This document shows positions 35,211 through 46,580 of a DNA stretch of 64,000 nt, in pieces. The DNA comes from Helianthus annuus. Lineage: Eukaryota > Streptophyta > Magnoliopsida > Asterales > Asteraceae. A model generated the notes under the pieces. It was not told the origin of the DNA, searched no databases, and saw nothing but the letters and a program-made list of their open reading frames with translations. Location: the NCBI RefSeq assembly GCF_002127325.2, contig NC_035433.2, forward strand, positions 80,170,079 through 80,234,078, in the 5' to 3' direction. Every line of letters starts with the position of its first letter. Within the stretch, counting starts at the first letter, position 1. A program made the translations under genes and the position numbers.

Positions 35211-36932
35211 AACTCCCCCTTGGACGCTACTCGCGAGATTCGCCTTTCATGTCTTCTATGTCAGAGGATCTTTAATGTCTTCACGTCTTGAAAGCAGAAA
35301 GTGTATCAACAAACTTCCCGTATCATGTAGGAAGTGTGTTGACAAACTCCCCCTTAACATAAGCTCCTTCTTGAGTTATGCTCGTGAATGACTTGATCTT
35401 CAGTGCTTGAGATCCTTGTGGTGTTGATGATGGTCAGCGGCAACTCGATCATCTTCATCACCTGAGTGCCTTCACGTCGTGTCTTCATTCCGAAACTTGT
35501 CATCGACCATGTTCTCCTTGCCTTTAGAATCTGCACATGCAAGAAATCTAAACGCGTAATGAGAACAACTGCTTGGAATATAGTTAGTATAAACAAATGA
35601 CACACGAATGACCAAGTCACAATCAAACACCGTCCGACAGTTTGAAAGTTTAAGAAATTTGTCAATTTTAGTCTTTAACTTTCAAAACTTGCAAATTTCG
35701 ACCGTTTATGAAGATTTAGTCAATTCGGTTTTCGTTCAGGTTTCAGGTAACGAAGACTCGAGCTCCAACATCGTACAATCGAAAATAAAATAGAAATAAA
35801 ATCTTTTTGGCTTTTATAAAGTTTAAATTAAAACACACCTAAAATCTTTTTGGTATTTTTGAATATTTGAAATGTAAAGACTGAAAGCAGTAAATAAATA
35901 TATACAGACATTCTTTTTGTGAGTTTCGAGGGTAAGAGAATCATATCAGTGTACGGTCATGCCAAAACGCTCTTGTTGTTCAATTAGTTCACATTAAGAT
36001 AAGCATCCTATAACAATTATCGGTATTATTGTCCACATATACTCAACTTATCAGATGTAATCATGGCGAGGGGATACGTTAAGGTATGATTTATACTTAC
36101 CGACCGGTGTTCATCCACATCACGACACATTCCCGTATCAAGGTATGCACGAGGGTTCATCTTACCGGTGAGTATACCGATTATCATCTGTTTGACCGTA
36201 TATGATGTGAGATTCTCACTTATTTTGATTTGAAAACAAGCCCTATGTGATAGAATCAATTATTGATGAGGAGCTTGATTTTCATATGCATGAGGGCACA
36301 GGAGCAAGTCCGTGAACAGGTCAGTACTTTCGTACAGCAGAGAGACGAACTTGACTCCCGGATAAATGTGATATTTTATCACTTATTTGTTTGGACATGT
36401 GATTGTTTATCACTTATTGAGGTCGAATGCAGTATGTACACGTATGTATAGTATCATGGAAGATCTAGACTTGCGTCCCCGTTATTTTTCGGAAAAAGAT
36501 ACAACCATGATACCCAGATGATAAGCAGCATAAAGACCGAATATCTCAGAACCTCGGCAATCTATCAAACGAAATTTCGGTACTAAGACCATATGCCAAT
36601 GAATGGTTCCCACCAGGTCTTCAGTCGATTTAAGATTTATATCACCCTGCACACTTTAAAATGATTGTGAGCCTACCGATACATCTTATATAGAGCTACT
36701 TATCGTTTTTCAGTTCAGGTTTAAAGAGGTTTGGATAGACCACTGATGTACTATCATATTCTCTTTTGCTCGCCAGGAAACTCATTTTTGTTTTTCTATT
36801 GTTTTTGTGTTTTTGAAATTTTTCGATGTTTTTGGGTTTTCAAATTTTTGGATTTTACTCCCCCTAAAATCAACAAACTAAGATAAATTTAAAACACAAG
36901 GGTACTTACAAAAATGATTTTCCGATGTTGGT
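35211..36932 (-). other. 3' non-coding domain of element C with polypurine tracts
   Basis: Same domain as in A, B, F and G. The terminal PPT complement AACTCCCCCTTGG is at 35211-35223, with further tracts at 35346-35354 and 36859-36866. The stem-loop motif group lies at 36205-36420 and a TATA-like CTCTATATAAGATG (minus) near 36685-36698. The small sense ORFs are 36026-36259 and 35354-35665. No env-like protein is recognisable. Confidence 0.75.
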
Positions 36933-37707
36933 TTACTCTTGCTTGACCTTATTGCCGTTTACCAAAATTAAGTTTTAATAAGAAAAGATATATCGAATTT
37001 TGGAAAAATCAGTTGGCACGTCGGTAAGTGGTGCGGACCATGACAACATTGACGAGTTTCATAGTGAAACAATCACGTGTGAGGTGATATTCGAGATCAA
37101 CGTGTCAGGCCAAAGAGTGCTGTATGAGATGATATAATTCATAAAGCAGCTTAAATATCGACAAGCATAGGAGAGATTAGAAATTCAAAACCGTATCCTG
37201 CAACTGCTTCGTGCATTGCAAGGAACCTGAGTGCTCTCCCAAACTGGATATCCACCCGGTGTGGATTTCAAAGCCGATTTTTGTAGCTACTGAGAAATCT
37301 CTTCACAGCAACAAGATCAAACACCTCCGGGTCCGGCTGGTCTTCCATATTGCACCAGCGAAGGTCTTTGTCTTTCTCTTTCAGAAGTGGTGTGTGGATG
37401 TTCAATCCACGCCACGGCATCTGCACACATTTCATTGTATTCTTTCCTGAGGACCCGATCAAAGACCATAACAACAAAATTTTGGCACATTCGAATTTTG
37501 CAACTTCATTCAACCACATTCTTTCATCAGACATTTTTGTCTTATTTTCTTTTTCCTTCTCTCTCCATCAAAGGCAACAAAATTCTCCTAGATGTAACAA
37601 TATTTTGGAGCCTTATGTCTCCGATCTTGTGCATGGACGCTCCACTATCAACAATCCTAAGACTATCAATAGTTCCTCCTGGAACAGCCTGCACACTCAC
37701 TCAGAGA
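36933..37707 (-). pseudogene. Pol remnant of element C (protease start and RNase H tail with the same inserted segment as B)
   Basis: The minus strand shows an IVDSGAS-type protease motif just after gag (about 37655-37640), loss of frame, then an ORF at 37534-37268 with DLRWCNMEDQPDPEVFDL, parallel to the B segment. A tail follows that resembles the end of RNase H (GYGFEFL, then the VKQE-type end near 36935). Integrase and RT are absent. It agrees with B in content and order, with many small differences. Confidence 0.75.
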
Positions 37708-40700
37708 TTAGTTGGAGAGGGGGACCCAAGCCTTCACAGACTTGGGTCGTCCGTCATCATCGAGAATTGTAACATCGATTTCCCGATGATTCGGAATTGA
37801 TATGGCTCCCCCTGAATCAGTAACCGTTTTTGGTTTCCAGGTCTGTTTTGTTTTACCAGTGTTATTCTTTAAAATTTTAACTTCATGGTTGTCTGAAGTT
37901 TTTGAATTGTCTGGTTTTACAGAAACAGATGTTTTGTTAACCACATTGGTTTTAATCGCCTTTTCAATTTTCTTGACTTGTTGGCGTTTCTGTTTCTTTT
38001 CCCTTTCTTTTACAAGTCGGGGATCTTGTTTTATAGAAACAGATCGCTTACGGTCAGTTTGGTCATGGGGAGCATCAACTTTGCCTTTTTGTTTATGAAG
38101 ATATGGACAATTTCGAATTATATGTCCAATTGTTCCACATTCAAAACATGATCTTCGTTCAACAAACCCCGAAGTATCACGTGATCGTCTTGCCGATGAT
38201 GATGAACTTTGTGATCCCGAGGTACTAGGTTTCGAACTGCTTGGTTCATTTCTTTTCTGAACAATTGCTTTCTTGACAAAATCTAAGTTAGATTTGTTTT
38301 CAAACATTTCAATTTTGTCCGTTCCCGTCGATTTCACAAAGTTTACATTTTTGTTCTTCTTTTGATTCGGCTTCTTTTGAGCTTGAGCCGGTAATTTTCC
38401 TTTTTGCTTGGTGTGATTTTGCTGTTTTTGCACTGTTGGTAATTTCTTATTGCCAAATTGTTTTCGAACTTCGGCCTTAGGAATAGGAGGACATTGGGTT
38501 ACTGTAACACGTGATCCTGTCTTTCCCAAAAACTTACTTGTCGAATTTTCAAAGACTTTACTTATTAAAGATTGTTAAACATTCTTAATAGGAAAATCTT
38601 TGTCAGAGTAGATCTTATCATCACCAACAAGAGTGTACAGCAAGTTCACACTCTCAGACCCTTTTTCAGACGAGGACTCAATTGCAACAGTCTTAGCGGG
38701 TTTTGCAGGTGGATCACATAGAATGTAATTCTCGAGAGGTATGTCCTCATCTTTGATTACCGCATCAGACTTTGCAGGGATAGTATCATCAGATTCATCA
38801 TCAGAAGAATTAGCATCCTCGATAATGACAGGAGGATCCTGATTCAGCTCAGCAGAAGTCACACATGTATCTGCTGATACATCTGAATCTGAGGATACTT
38901 CTTTCTTGTATCCGAGTCCTGTTGCAAACTCCTTCACATCTAGAGGGACAGAAGGTTCAAAGAAAGTTCTGTCTTCCTCGTCAGGCATTGCATCATAATT
39001 GTGTCTCACAGGTGGTGGACATTTCTTGTAGCCTATGCATGTGACATCCCGTTTTTCTTTCTGAACGTCAATGATGTGATCCAACACATAGCTAGAGCTC
39101 AAATAACTGTCTAGCTTAAGTTGGATCGCCTCACTTTCTGTTTTGACACAAGCCATCTCCTTTTGCATTATCTCAAGCCGAGATATATACAAATTAATGT
39201 CAGTTTGTTTTCTGGAAACCATTTTAGTTAGCTCGGTTTTATCTTTCTCTAATTTCTCAATTACCGATTTAAACTCTTTTTCATGGTTTTCATAAAACAT
39301 ATTGGCTTCAGTGCACTTTGAAAGATCCACAGTCAACTTCTGGTTATGGATGAATGTCACATCATACTTTACTTGCAAAGCCTCGTGTTTGCTTTGCAAG
39401 TCACACCACTTATCCTTCAAAGAAACATGTTTGTCTTGCAAGTCAAACAAACTAGCTTGTAAAGCATCATGTTTGCCTTGCAACTCAGACATGTTTGCTT
39501 CCAACTCAGCACATTTAACACTTAAACTATCACAATTAATAGCAGTGGGTTCATCGACACATACCTGACTTGATGAACTGTCGACATTAGCCATAAAGGC
39601 TGAATGGAGAGAAGACAAAGAATAAGCAGCTTGATCCACCAAGATAGATCTTCTGTTTGTTCTTGCTGCAGCTTCCTCCAAAAGCTCATCAATATCTGCA
39701 TCGACTGACGCACTTGATGTCTCACCCACATGATCATCGCCGCCTGAACTCGAGGATTCTTCATCTGAACTCCTGCTGTAACCCGAAGAGTCTTCATTCT
39801 CAGAAGATTCACCACCATTGGCGGAAGATTCTCCACCACTGGCGTGAGTTAAATCTTTAACAACTTCAGCAAAACATGCTGTTCCATTTGGAGCATCACC
39901 ACTTAACTGAATTGACCAGTCACAACCTTCAGCTACTTGAACCACAAGTGCCCGGTTGGCATTTGATGTTCCAGCTTGGCTCTGGTTGTTGACAGGTATC
40001 AATGTACGCTCATTGTTCCTGTTCTGGTTCTGCTGGTTGCCTTGGTTTCTGAAGGGATTCTGGTTCCCATGCTGTGCTGGCCTTGTACATTCCCTTTTAA
40101 AGTGACCCCGTTCACCACAATTGAAGCACTTTACTGCCTGTTTATCGAACCCATACTTGGTGTCTTTCTTGCTCTCTAAGCTGGTTCTGCCAGTTCTTTC
40201 CATGAAATCCTTTGCCCTTCTTACAGCACTAGCAAAGGCCCACTTGATGTCTATCAAGTCCATCTCTTCCTTGTCAATCTGCTGATAGTCTTCTTGTGTC
40301 AGATTAATGTGGCCAATCTGACCTTCCACTAACCCACAGTACGCGCTCACTAAAGTGTTAAGCAGCTCCATGTGTTCCCTTGCTACTTCCACACTGACCT
40401 TTGAAAAGCTTGAAGTGTCGAGCCGTACTGTATTTGGCTTTGATTGTTGACCAGCAGATGATGTATTTCTATAACACGCTTGTTGTTGACCAGGAGGGGG
40501 AGGTTGTAGTGGATTTCCATACAAGTCTGTGGTGGGAGCCGGCTTAACAGGAACTTGTATTGGATTGCCATACATATCCGTGCTTGTGACAAACGCCGTT
40601 TGAAGTGGAGCATGTGAACCAAGTCTTGCAGACGAAGAACTGGAAGTTCCATAATATATCTCAGGATTGCATGGCACAATGGATTTTGCAGAAGAAGTAC

Positions 40701-41625
40701 TCGGAGTTCCATAATACATTTCAGGATTTTGTGGCACGGGAACTCTTTTTGCCTTTAAGGTTTCCTCCTGATCCTTGTTCTCTAAAAGCTGCACGAAGTC
40801 GTTGAAGTTTGTAGTAGCCAAAACCCCGTTATACTTCAAAATCTCCAAGAAACTATTCCATTGGGGAGGCAACGCATCAGCAAACTTCTTCACCACCTCT
40901 GCTGTAGTTGTTACTACTCCAAAATTGCCCAACTCTGTAAGCAAGTGATAAAACCGGCTTGTCATATCTCCGAACGACTCCTTATCCATACATGTGAAGC
41001 CATCGAATTCTTTCTTGAGGAGTTCATGTCGCAGTTGACGTGTTGCTTCATTCCCTACCCCTCTGGTCTTCAACGCGTCCCACAGCTTTTTCGTTGTCTT
41101 GAAACTGACAAACTGGTGGTAGATATCTTTGCTTAACGCTTGAGTGAGAATGGCGTATGCTTTCTTTTCCAGATCATACGTCTTCTTTTGATCTTCAGGA
41201 AGATCGGCAAACGTAGCAGTAGATGAAGCTGCAATCTCTATAGCTTGATCGAAATCTATGGTGAAACGTATCCACAATTCTGTATTTTGACCAAGAACGT
41301 ATGTACGAAATCTATCAACCCAACCCGGATATTCGTTCAAGTGCATCAACTTTGGAGGTCGATTTAAACTTCCGGTTTCGCTCTCGCTCAATAAAATGCT
41401 TTGAATACTGGGCGTCTGATTTGATACAAAAGCCCATTGACCGGTTGATACAGCATTTGCTTGCGAAGATGTCGACACGGGAGATTCGGCCCATGAGGGA
41501 GATAAACTTGTATTTGTATACTTTCCCCCATCCGGAGCCGGAGTACCCCACCATGAGGGAGATGAACTTGTATTTGTATACTTTCCCCCATCCGGAGCCG
41601 GAGTACCCCACCAACTTGGATTCAT
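37708..41625 (-). pseudogene. Gag of element C (about 1305 codons) with one internal stop
   Basis: ATG at 41625; open for 1016 codons to a TAA at 38577-38575 (two changed bases where others have an Asn codon), then open in the same frame to the family stop at 37708. It is the most complete gag in the window. Order: two WWGTPAPDGGKY units, gag/UBN2 core with VVKKFADALPPQWNSFLEIL, Pro-rich linker with a duplicated PEIYYGT/PEMYYGT unit, CCHC knuckle CFNCGERGHFKREC (residues 500-513), Ser/Glu-rich acidic region, LQ-x-KH coiled-coil repeats, a YDAMPDEEDRTFFEPSV block, Lys/Gln-rich region, and second knuckle CFECGTIGHIIRNC (1160-1173). It would form the particle and bind RNA; for a pol-less element, it is the only protein offered. 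Confidence 0.93.
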
Positions 41626-42776
41626 GTTTGATAAATAAAAATGGATACCTGAAAATCACACTCAAACAACCAGTTAAATCACAAGTGTAAACCTTCTGTT
41701 AAAATTACAAAGTGTTTCGACGAAACAAGTTTCTACGAAACAGAATATTTTAATTTTTGACGGAACTGATTTTAAACACTAGTGATGACGAAACAAGGCC
41801 CGACTAACTTTTGGTGAAATAGGTTATAATTTGGGCTTGACTTACGAATCACAATGAGACCCAATACTTATCCACGAACCACAATTAAAAAAAAATTGTT
41901 TACGAAATGGAAATCACAACAATGTTTGTGATTTTTTTTTATTGGGCTTTATATTGGATGAAACAAAGATCCACTCTCAGGTCAACGAAATAAGTCCCCT
42001 GTTGTGCTTCCACAAAGCAAATTTTACACTTTGTAACTTTCACCTTTACGAAACAAATTTAATTGCTTTTGGGCTTAAGATTGACGAAACAGAAAAATTT
42101 TATAAGGCCCAAAATTTATCTTCGATGAAACATATAATGTCTTCTGGGCTTTCAAATCTTGACGAAATGGCCCAACAACAAGGGCCCAATAATTGACTAA
42201 AAGGTGCTTGACGAAACAAAAATCTTTGAATTTGACGAAACAAAAACAAAGCAAGTGACGAAACAAGGATTGTTTCGTTGAGTATGAAGCTAAGAAATCC
42301 TGTTTCGTCAAGATATCCCGTTTCGTCAAAAAGTTGACAGAGGGTTGGTAAGCTTTTTGGTTCAGTCTTATCCTACTGACACAACAGACAACTTTCGGCT
42401 TAGAACATACCCCTTTCACCAAACAAGCAAGGTTTGGATTATTTTAATCCTTTTTCAACTTCCAACACACAAACACTTTTTACATATAATTTTTAGAGAT
42501 CAAAAAGTGTGAAATGTGAAGAACACTATGAAGAACACCATGAACATCATGAAGTTTCCGGTGAACCGAAACTTTCCGAACACGAGTAAATGCCTAAAAC
42601 TTCACTGAAAACCACTTTTAATCATGTAAAAATGATAAACAACAAGGTTTTTATATGAACTTTCAGCAAACAACAAGATTTAGACCAAACTAACAATGTT
42701 TTTCAGAAAAATATTAACTTTTCAAACCCGAAAAACAAACAAGAACACCTCGGTTTTAACAAGGAGAAGAGCCAAG
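41626..42776 (-). promoter_or_regulatory. Leader of element C with GACGAAAC/TTTCGTC motif array
   Basis: Non-coding, 1.15 kb between PBS and gag. From about 41705 to 42330 GACGAAAC and variants recur many times, nearly all in one orientation, mixed with GGGCTT/AAGCCC phrases. This parallels the G and H leaders and differs from the TCGAAAGAT array in A and B. Small ORFs here (41942-42196, 42075-42422) are not considered genes. Confidence 0.6.
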
Positions 42777-42788
42777 GCTCTGATACCA
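42777..42788 (-). other. Primer binding site of element C (tRNA-iMet)
   Basis: TGGTATCAGAGC on the minus strand, two bases inside the 5' LTR; it is the same PBS as in the other elements. Confidence 0.95.
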
Positions 42789-42790
42789 CT

Positions 42791-43545
42791 TGTAGGTCCG
42801 GCTAGGAGGATCTAGTCGCCTAATCCTTGTGTACAAACCAACCCGGTTGTGCGGAATCCAACCGGAAAGGCAAACCGAGATAGAACAAGCAAATACACGA
42901 CACGCAAGGTTCACCGATTAACACCTCTGTATTAATACGTATGAAAGGTTCAGTTACAAGCTCAATGTTTACAAATATACTCTGTAAACTCTCAAATTTC
43001 TCTCGTGTGTGTGTGCTATGCTCTCTGTGTTCTCTACTGTGTTCTCCTAATTTTCTGTCTGAGACTTGTCTATTTATAGCACCAGACACAACGAAACGAA
43101 TCACACTTGGCGAATCACAATTACATTTGACGAATCACATCATTGCTCGATGAAACAACGACGAAACTGGTCTTGGTCGACGAAACTGAAGTGTTTCGTC
43201 GACATAATTCTTGTTACGTCAATCATGGGCTTGGGCCCAAATTGTTGAAGTCCATGTGCATCCTGATTGGCCCAAGTTGTTGAACATACTCATGCACGTA
43301 CAAGAATTCTCAAAATCAAATTAAAATGATTAGTCAAACTTGGTGACATCATCATGACATCATCATGATGATGTCATGATGATGTGTCAAGCGGGAAGCG
43401 TTCTCGGCTCTCCGTGCTTCGCGTGTCGAACTCTGGGGTGCACGACGGAGGAATGTCGTGACGTCGGGCTTGAGCCGAACCTAACCGAGTCGAACCGAGC
43501 CAAGTCGAACCGAGTCGAGTCGCGACCACATAATATGTATCAACA
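42791..43545 (-). promoter_or_regulatory. 5' LTR of element C
   Basis: 755 bp. The TATA region GCTATAAATA (minus) is at 43071-43080. Upstream in transcription order are GACGAAAC motifs (43086-43205), a TGACATCATCA palindrome cluster (43340-43385), the CpG-rich CTCCGTGCTTCGCGTGTCG block (43409-43427) and TCGAACCGAG units near the LTR start. Confidence 0.93.
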
Positions 43546-44244
43546 AAGACCAAGCTGGATATCCTCCTATCCCACTTGGGTCCGACAACTTTATCTAATT
43601 TGTTTTGTATCGTAATGCATGTTGCATTTAGATTATTAGTTGTCTAGGTGTGTGTGTTCATATAGTTCACTGGGCCAAATAATTGTGTGGGACAAGACCT
43701 CATTTGGGCTTAACCTTCTTTGGGCCTTGATCTCCTTGGGCCAAAACCCCTCTGACGAAACATGATGAAACACAAAGTGTTTCATCCACTACAGGACAAA
43801 TGTACCGGTGTTTCACCCAATAAGGACAAAACCATGATGAAACACAAAGTGTTTCATCACACTATAGGACAAAGGGACGATGAAACAGATGTGTTTCGTC
43901 TACTGTTGGGCTTCTTCAGGCCTAGTGTCTGGCCCAATGTTGTTTCGTCGAGCCCATGTGTGTTTGGTCATTGTTAGGGCCCAGGATACTATGTAAACAG
44001 CTTTCTAGTTTCACTTTGAACCTAGATGAGAGCATACCCTGAGAGTTGTTCTGTAAAACTGTGTGTATCAGTTGTTCTCGATTCTCATCCCGTTTAATCA
44101 ATAGATTGTGTTTCATTGGTTAAACCGTGTTCTTATTAACTTTGTTTGGTTTGGCATAGTTATGGGGATTCGGCACCCGTGACATTGTTTGTTATAAACA
44201 AGGATTCGGTTTTCGTTATCGATCCTCGGATTTCGGGACCTACA

Positions 44245-44779
44245 TCAACGCAAATCCATCTGAGGCTAACAACAATGATGTGAACAGATAGCTTAGCAGA
44301 CCCTTTCACCGTGGAAATTTTGGTTTCGAGGTACTACTTCAAATTATCGTCATTTTCATATTGTTTGATCTATAAAGTTGCATTCATGTGAGCATTTACC
44401 ATTAACCCCTCGTTTTTACACTCTTTTTTTTTATCTACTAATTACCCCTTTTACCCTTTCATTTTGTAAGATTATTTGTTTAAGACTAAATTAATATTAT
44501 TTTCTTTCAACCGGTAAGACTAAGTTTATATAGTTGTGCAAATCATACTTAAAACTACACGTCTTTACTCTAGTTTTCAAATTACGTACATAGTCGTGTA
44601 TCTCTATGTCACATTTAACCAAATTAGTTTTAATTCACCGGTGTACATAATGAATTACATGGGTCATGAGCGGGATAGCCACTCTCACCACACAATTATC
44701 CATGGATTTTCAATATTGTTAAAATACATTACCAAAATCTGATAACTACAGAATCATGTTTAATCTCACACTTTTATTT
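44245..44779. repeat. Repeat X2 right end joined to a third partial copy (X3)
   Basis: 44245-44330 continues X2 (GCAAATCCATCTGAGGCTAAC, compare 30977-30997). From about 44390 the sequence resembles 29130-29460: TTTTTACACTC followed by TATCTAYTAATTA, then TCGTGTATCTCTATGT and GAATTACATGGGT. This is the start of a further, truncated X copy. No gene. Confidence 0.55.
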
Positions 44780-44965
44780 TGCAGGAAGACTTGCAACAGC
44801 GCAGCAGCCGCTTCGGCTGCACGACGCGCGCAGCAGCGGCCAAAATCACCGCAGCGGCTTCGGCTGCACGACGCAACAGCAGCGGCACACGGCTTCGGTT
44901 GCATGACGCACGCAGTAGTGGCGTCAGCTGCACGACGCTCGCAGCAGCGGCCATCAGTGCCGCAA
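44780..44965. repeat. GC-rich imperfect minisatellite
   Basis: Three to four imperfect units containing GCTTCGGCTGCACGACGC and CGCAGCAGCGGCC alternate, in sharp contrast to AT-rich surroundings. All frames are open for short distances, giving Ala/Arg-rich low-complexity ORFs on both strands. That is expected from a GC-rich repeat and does not indicate a gene. Confidence 0.65.
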
Positions 44966-45165
44966 CGATTAGGGATGAGCTCGGAACCAAAATTCGCCAA
45001 ATATGGGTACCGGTTCTGAAAAACGTTCGGTCAGTTCGAAACTGGTACCGGCACGGTACTGGTATTTGTGTGTAAAATTCGGTATAATACGGTACCAGAA
45101 ACGCCAAAAAGTGAGTACCGACGAAAAAAATTCGGTACAAAATTCAAAATGCTCCTCCCTAGCAG
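44966..45165. repeat. GGTACCG-rich degenerate repeat, possible non-autonomous transposon fragment
   Basis: Starting at ATTAGGGATGAGCTCGG, the sequence is full of GGTACCGG, ACCGGTAC and AAATTCGGTA variants in both orientations (45005-45150). This looks like a decayed fold-back repeat. Boundaries and TSD were not established. Confidence 0.35.
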
Positions 45166-45776
45166 CGATCACAATTCAAGCAGCTTCTAATATAATCAAG
45201 AACTATTTGTGTCTGATTTGATCAGGAAACTTAGAAGATCATAAGGAGTAGCACACTAATAAGCTTCACACATCAACAAAAAAATTATACTAAGAGTTTC
45301 TTTATCAGAGTACCAAATGAGTACATAATATACAATTGACAGGTTTCAATACACAAACAGGGTGATAACCTCAGGAATAGAAACGATATTCATCATTTTA
45401 AAATTACTACGAACTTCAGGGATAAAATCACCAACAAAAACCCTTCAAAGAATGAAATTAACCTTTGAAACAAAATTGTGTACCTTTCTCAGACATATGG
45501 TCGAATAATTGTTCACACAACCCCGCACTATATAGAAAACAATAGTGACTAACCTAATTCCAATCTTCTGTAACAATTGATGACCTCCTTCGCTCGCTAG
45601 GAATTGAACAAGAAAGATAAGCACCAAACAAACAGTCGAAATTTTTGGGAGGAGTATGGGTCGATTAGAATGTACACTGCGTGTAATCTTAGGTTAAAGT
45701 TGGAAGGAAATAATTTTGGGGAAAAATTTTGAAATTTTGGGAAAACAATTTGGAGATAAACCCGACAAATGAATTA
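45166..45776. other. Non-coding stretch, no gene seen
   Basis: AT-rich with only short ORFs (for example 45445-45627, minus) lacking recognisable content. No repeat boundary was seen before the MITE at 45777. Confidence 0.4.
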
Positions 45777-46097
45777 GAGCATTCTCATCCAATCCATCAA
45801 ATTATACATACATTTCACTAAAAAACAACTCCTATATCAATATATTTTCATTAAAAACAAATACTTTTTCTCTCTCTTTTTCAATTAAATAATATTATTA
45901 TTACATTTTTCTCTCTCCTTCACTCACAACCACTTTCAAAATATATTAAAAAAATTATACTGGGTGAACAGCGTCCCCCCCAAATATACAGATAAACAGT
46001 AACATTTACTCTCTCCTCCACTCACAACCATTTTTTATACCCTTTATAATATAAAAACTACCCCTCACATATTTTGATGGTTTGAATGAGAATGCTC
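45777..46097. mobile_element. MITE (321 bp) with GAGCATTCTCAT terminal inverted repeats
   Basis: The left end GAGCATTCTCATCC and the right end (complement of GAGCATTCTCATTC) form TIRs extending to about 25 bp with few mismatches (ATCAAA shared further in). TTA occurs directly on both sides (45774-45776, 46098-46100), fitting a 3-bp TSD and thus a Harbinger-like origin. The interior is AT-rich with CTCTC tracts near both ends. No coding capacity. Confidence 0.7.
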
Positions 46098-46244
46098 TTA
46101 GATCACCACATTTTACTTATTTTTATCCAAATTTTTGCAGTTTTCTATTTCTTTATCCATTTTTATTAAATTTTTTAATGCCATTTTTATTATAAATTTT
46201 ATGTTAGAATATTGTGAGTACATATAATTTTTGCTTTATTTTGT

Positions 46245-46580
46245 GAGTAAACTGCCATTTTGGTCACTGTGGTTTGGTCAGTTTTGCTACTTTAGTCCAA
46301 AACTCAAACCTTTTATATCTGCCCCTGTGGTTTTATTTTTATTGCCATTTTGGCCAAATATAAGCTGATTTCATTAATTTAATTAATAATGTGTTATAAT
46401 AAAATTACATTGACCGTTTTGCCTCTGAGAAAAAGGATAAAATAATAGGATTTTATTAGCCAAATATGAGTTACTTTCATTTTTGGACCAAAATGACAAT
46501 AAATGTGAAACCACAGGGATCCATATTTAAAAAGTTTGAGTTTTGAACTAAAGTGAGAAAAGAAACCAAACCTCATCGTA
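46245..46580. mobile_element. Fold-back MITE-like element
   Basis: The left arm (about 46255-46360, with CTGTGGTTTGGTCAG, ACTTTAGTCCAAAACTCAAA and CCTGTGGTTT) is repeated inverted on the right (about 46485-46580, complement of GAGGTTTGGTTTC, ACTTTAGTTCAAAACTCAAA and CCTGTGGTTT). The arms are roughly 90 bp with about 80% match by eye, separated by about 130 bp of AT-rich DNA. Exact ends and TSD were not determined. Confidence 0.6.

Larger units (their letters stand above)
34467..43545 (-). mobile_element. Element C: gag-only non-autonomous Sirevirus-like retrotransposon (9.1 kb)
   Basis: LTRs at 34467-35210 (744 bp) and 42791-43545 (755 bp) are flanked by the exact TSD AAGAC (34462-34466, 43546-43550). 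Minus-strand order is 5' LTR, PBS, leader, a gag of about 1305 codons, a short pol remnant, 3' domain, PPT and LTR. The pol remnant shares its structure with that of element B although the LTR type differs. About a dozen substitutions and one 11-bp indel separate the LTRs, so C is older than B. It inserted into solo LTR D. Confidence 0.93.
34406..44244 (-). mobile_element. Solo LTR D (GACGAAAC-type copia LTR) split by element C
   Basis: Pieces 34406-34466 and 43551-44244 join across element C into a single LTR of about 755 bp. It reads TGTTGATACATTT on the plus strand at the left and ends GGGACCTACA at 44244, so its own orientation is plus; the strand given is that of the inserted element C. 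The TSD TCAAC flanks it (34401-34405, 44245-44249). GACGAAAC/TTTCGTCG motifs lie at 43750-43955. The U5 end resembles that of the H LTR. A solo LTR arises by LTR-LTR recombination that deletes the interior. Confidence 0.82.

Noticed and set aside
34406..44244. Element D as a complete retrotransposon
   Set aside because: After removing C and its TSD, only one LTR length (about 755 bp) with a single matching TSD remains, so it is a solo LTR.
44746..45140. Overlapping Ala/Arg-rich ORFs on both strands
   Set aside because: They arise from the GC-rich minisatellite and GGTACC-rich patch; all frames are open together and no domain is recognisable.
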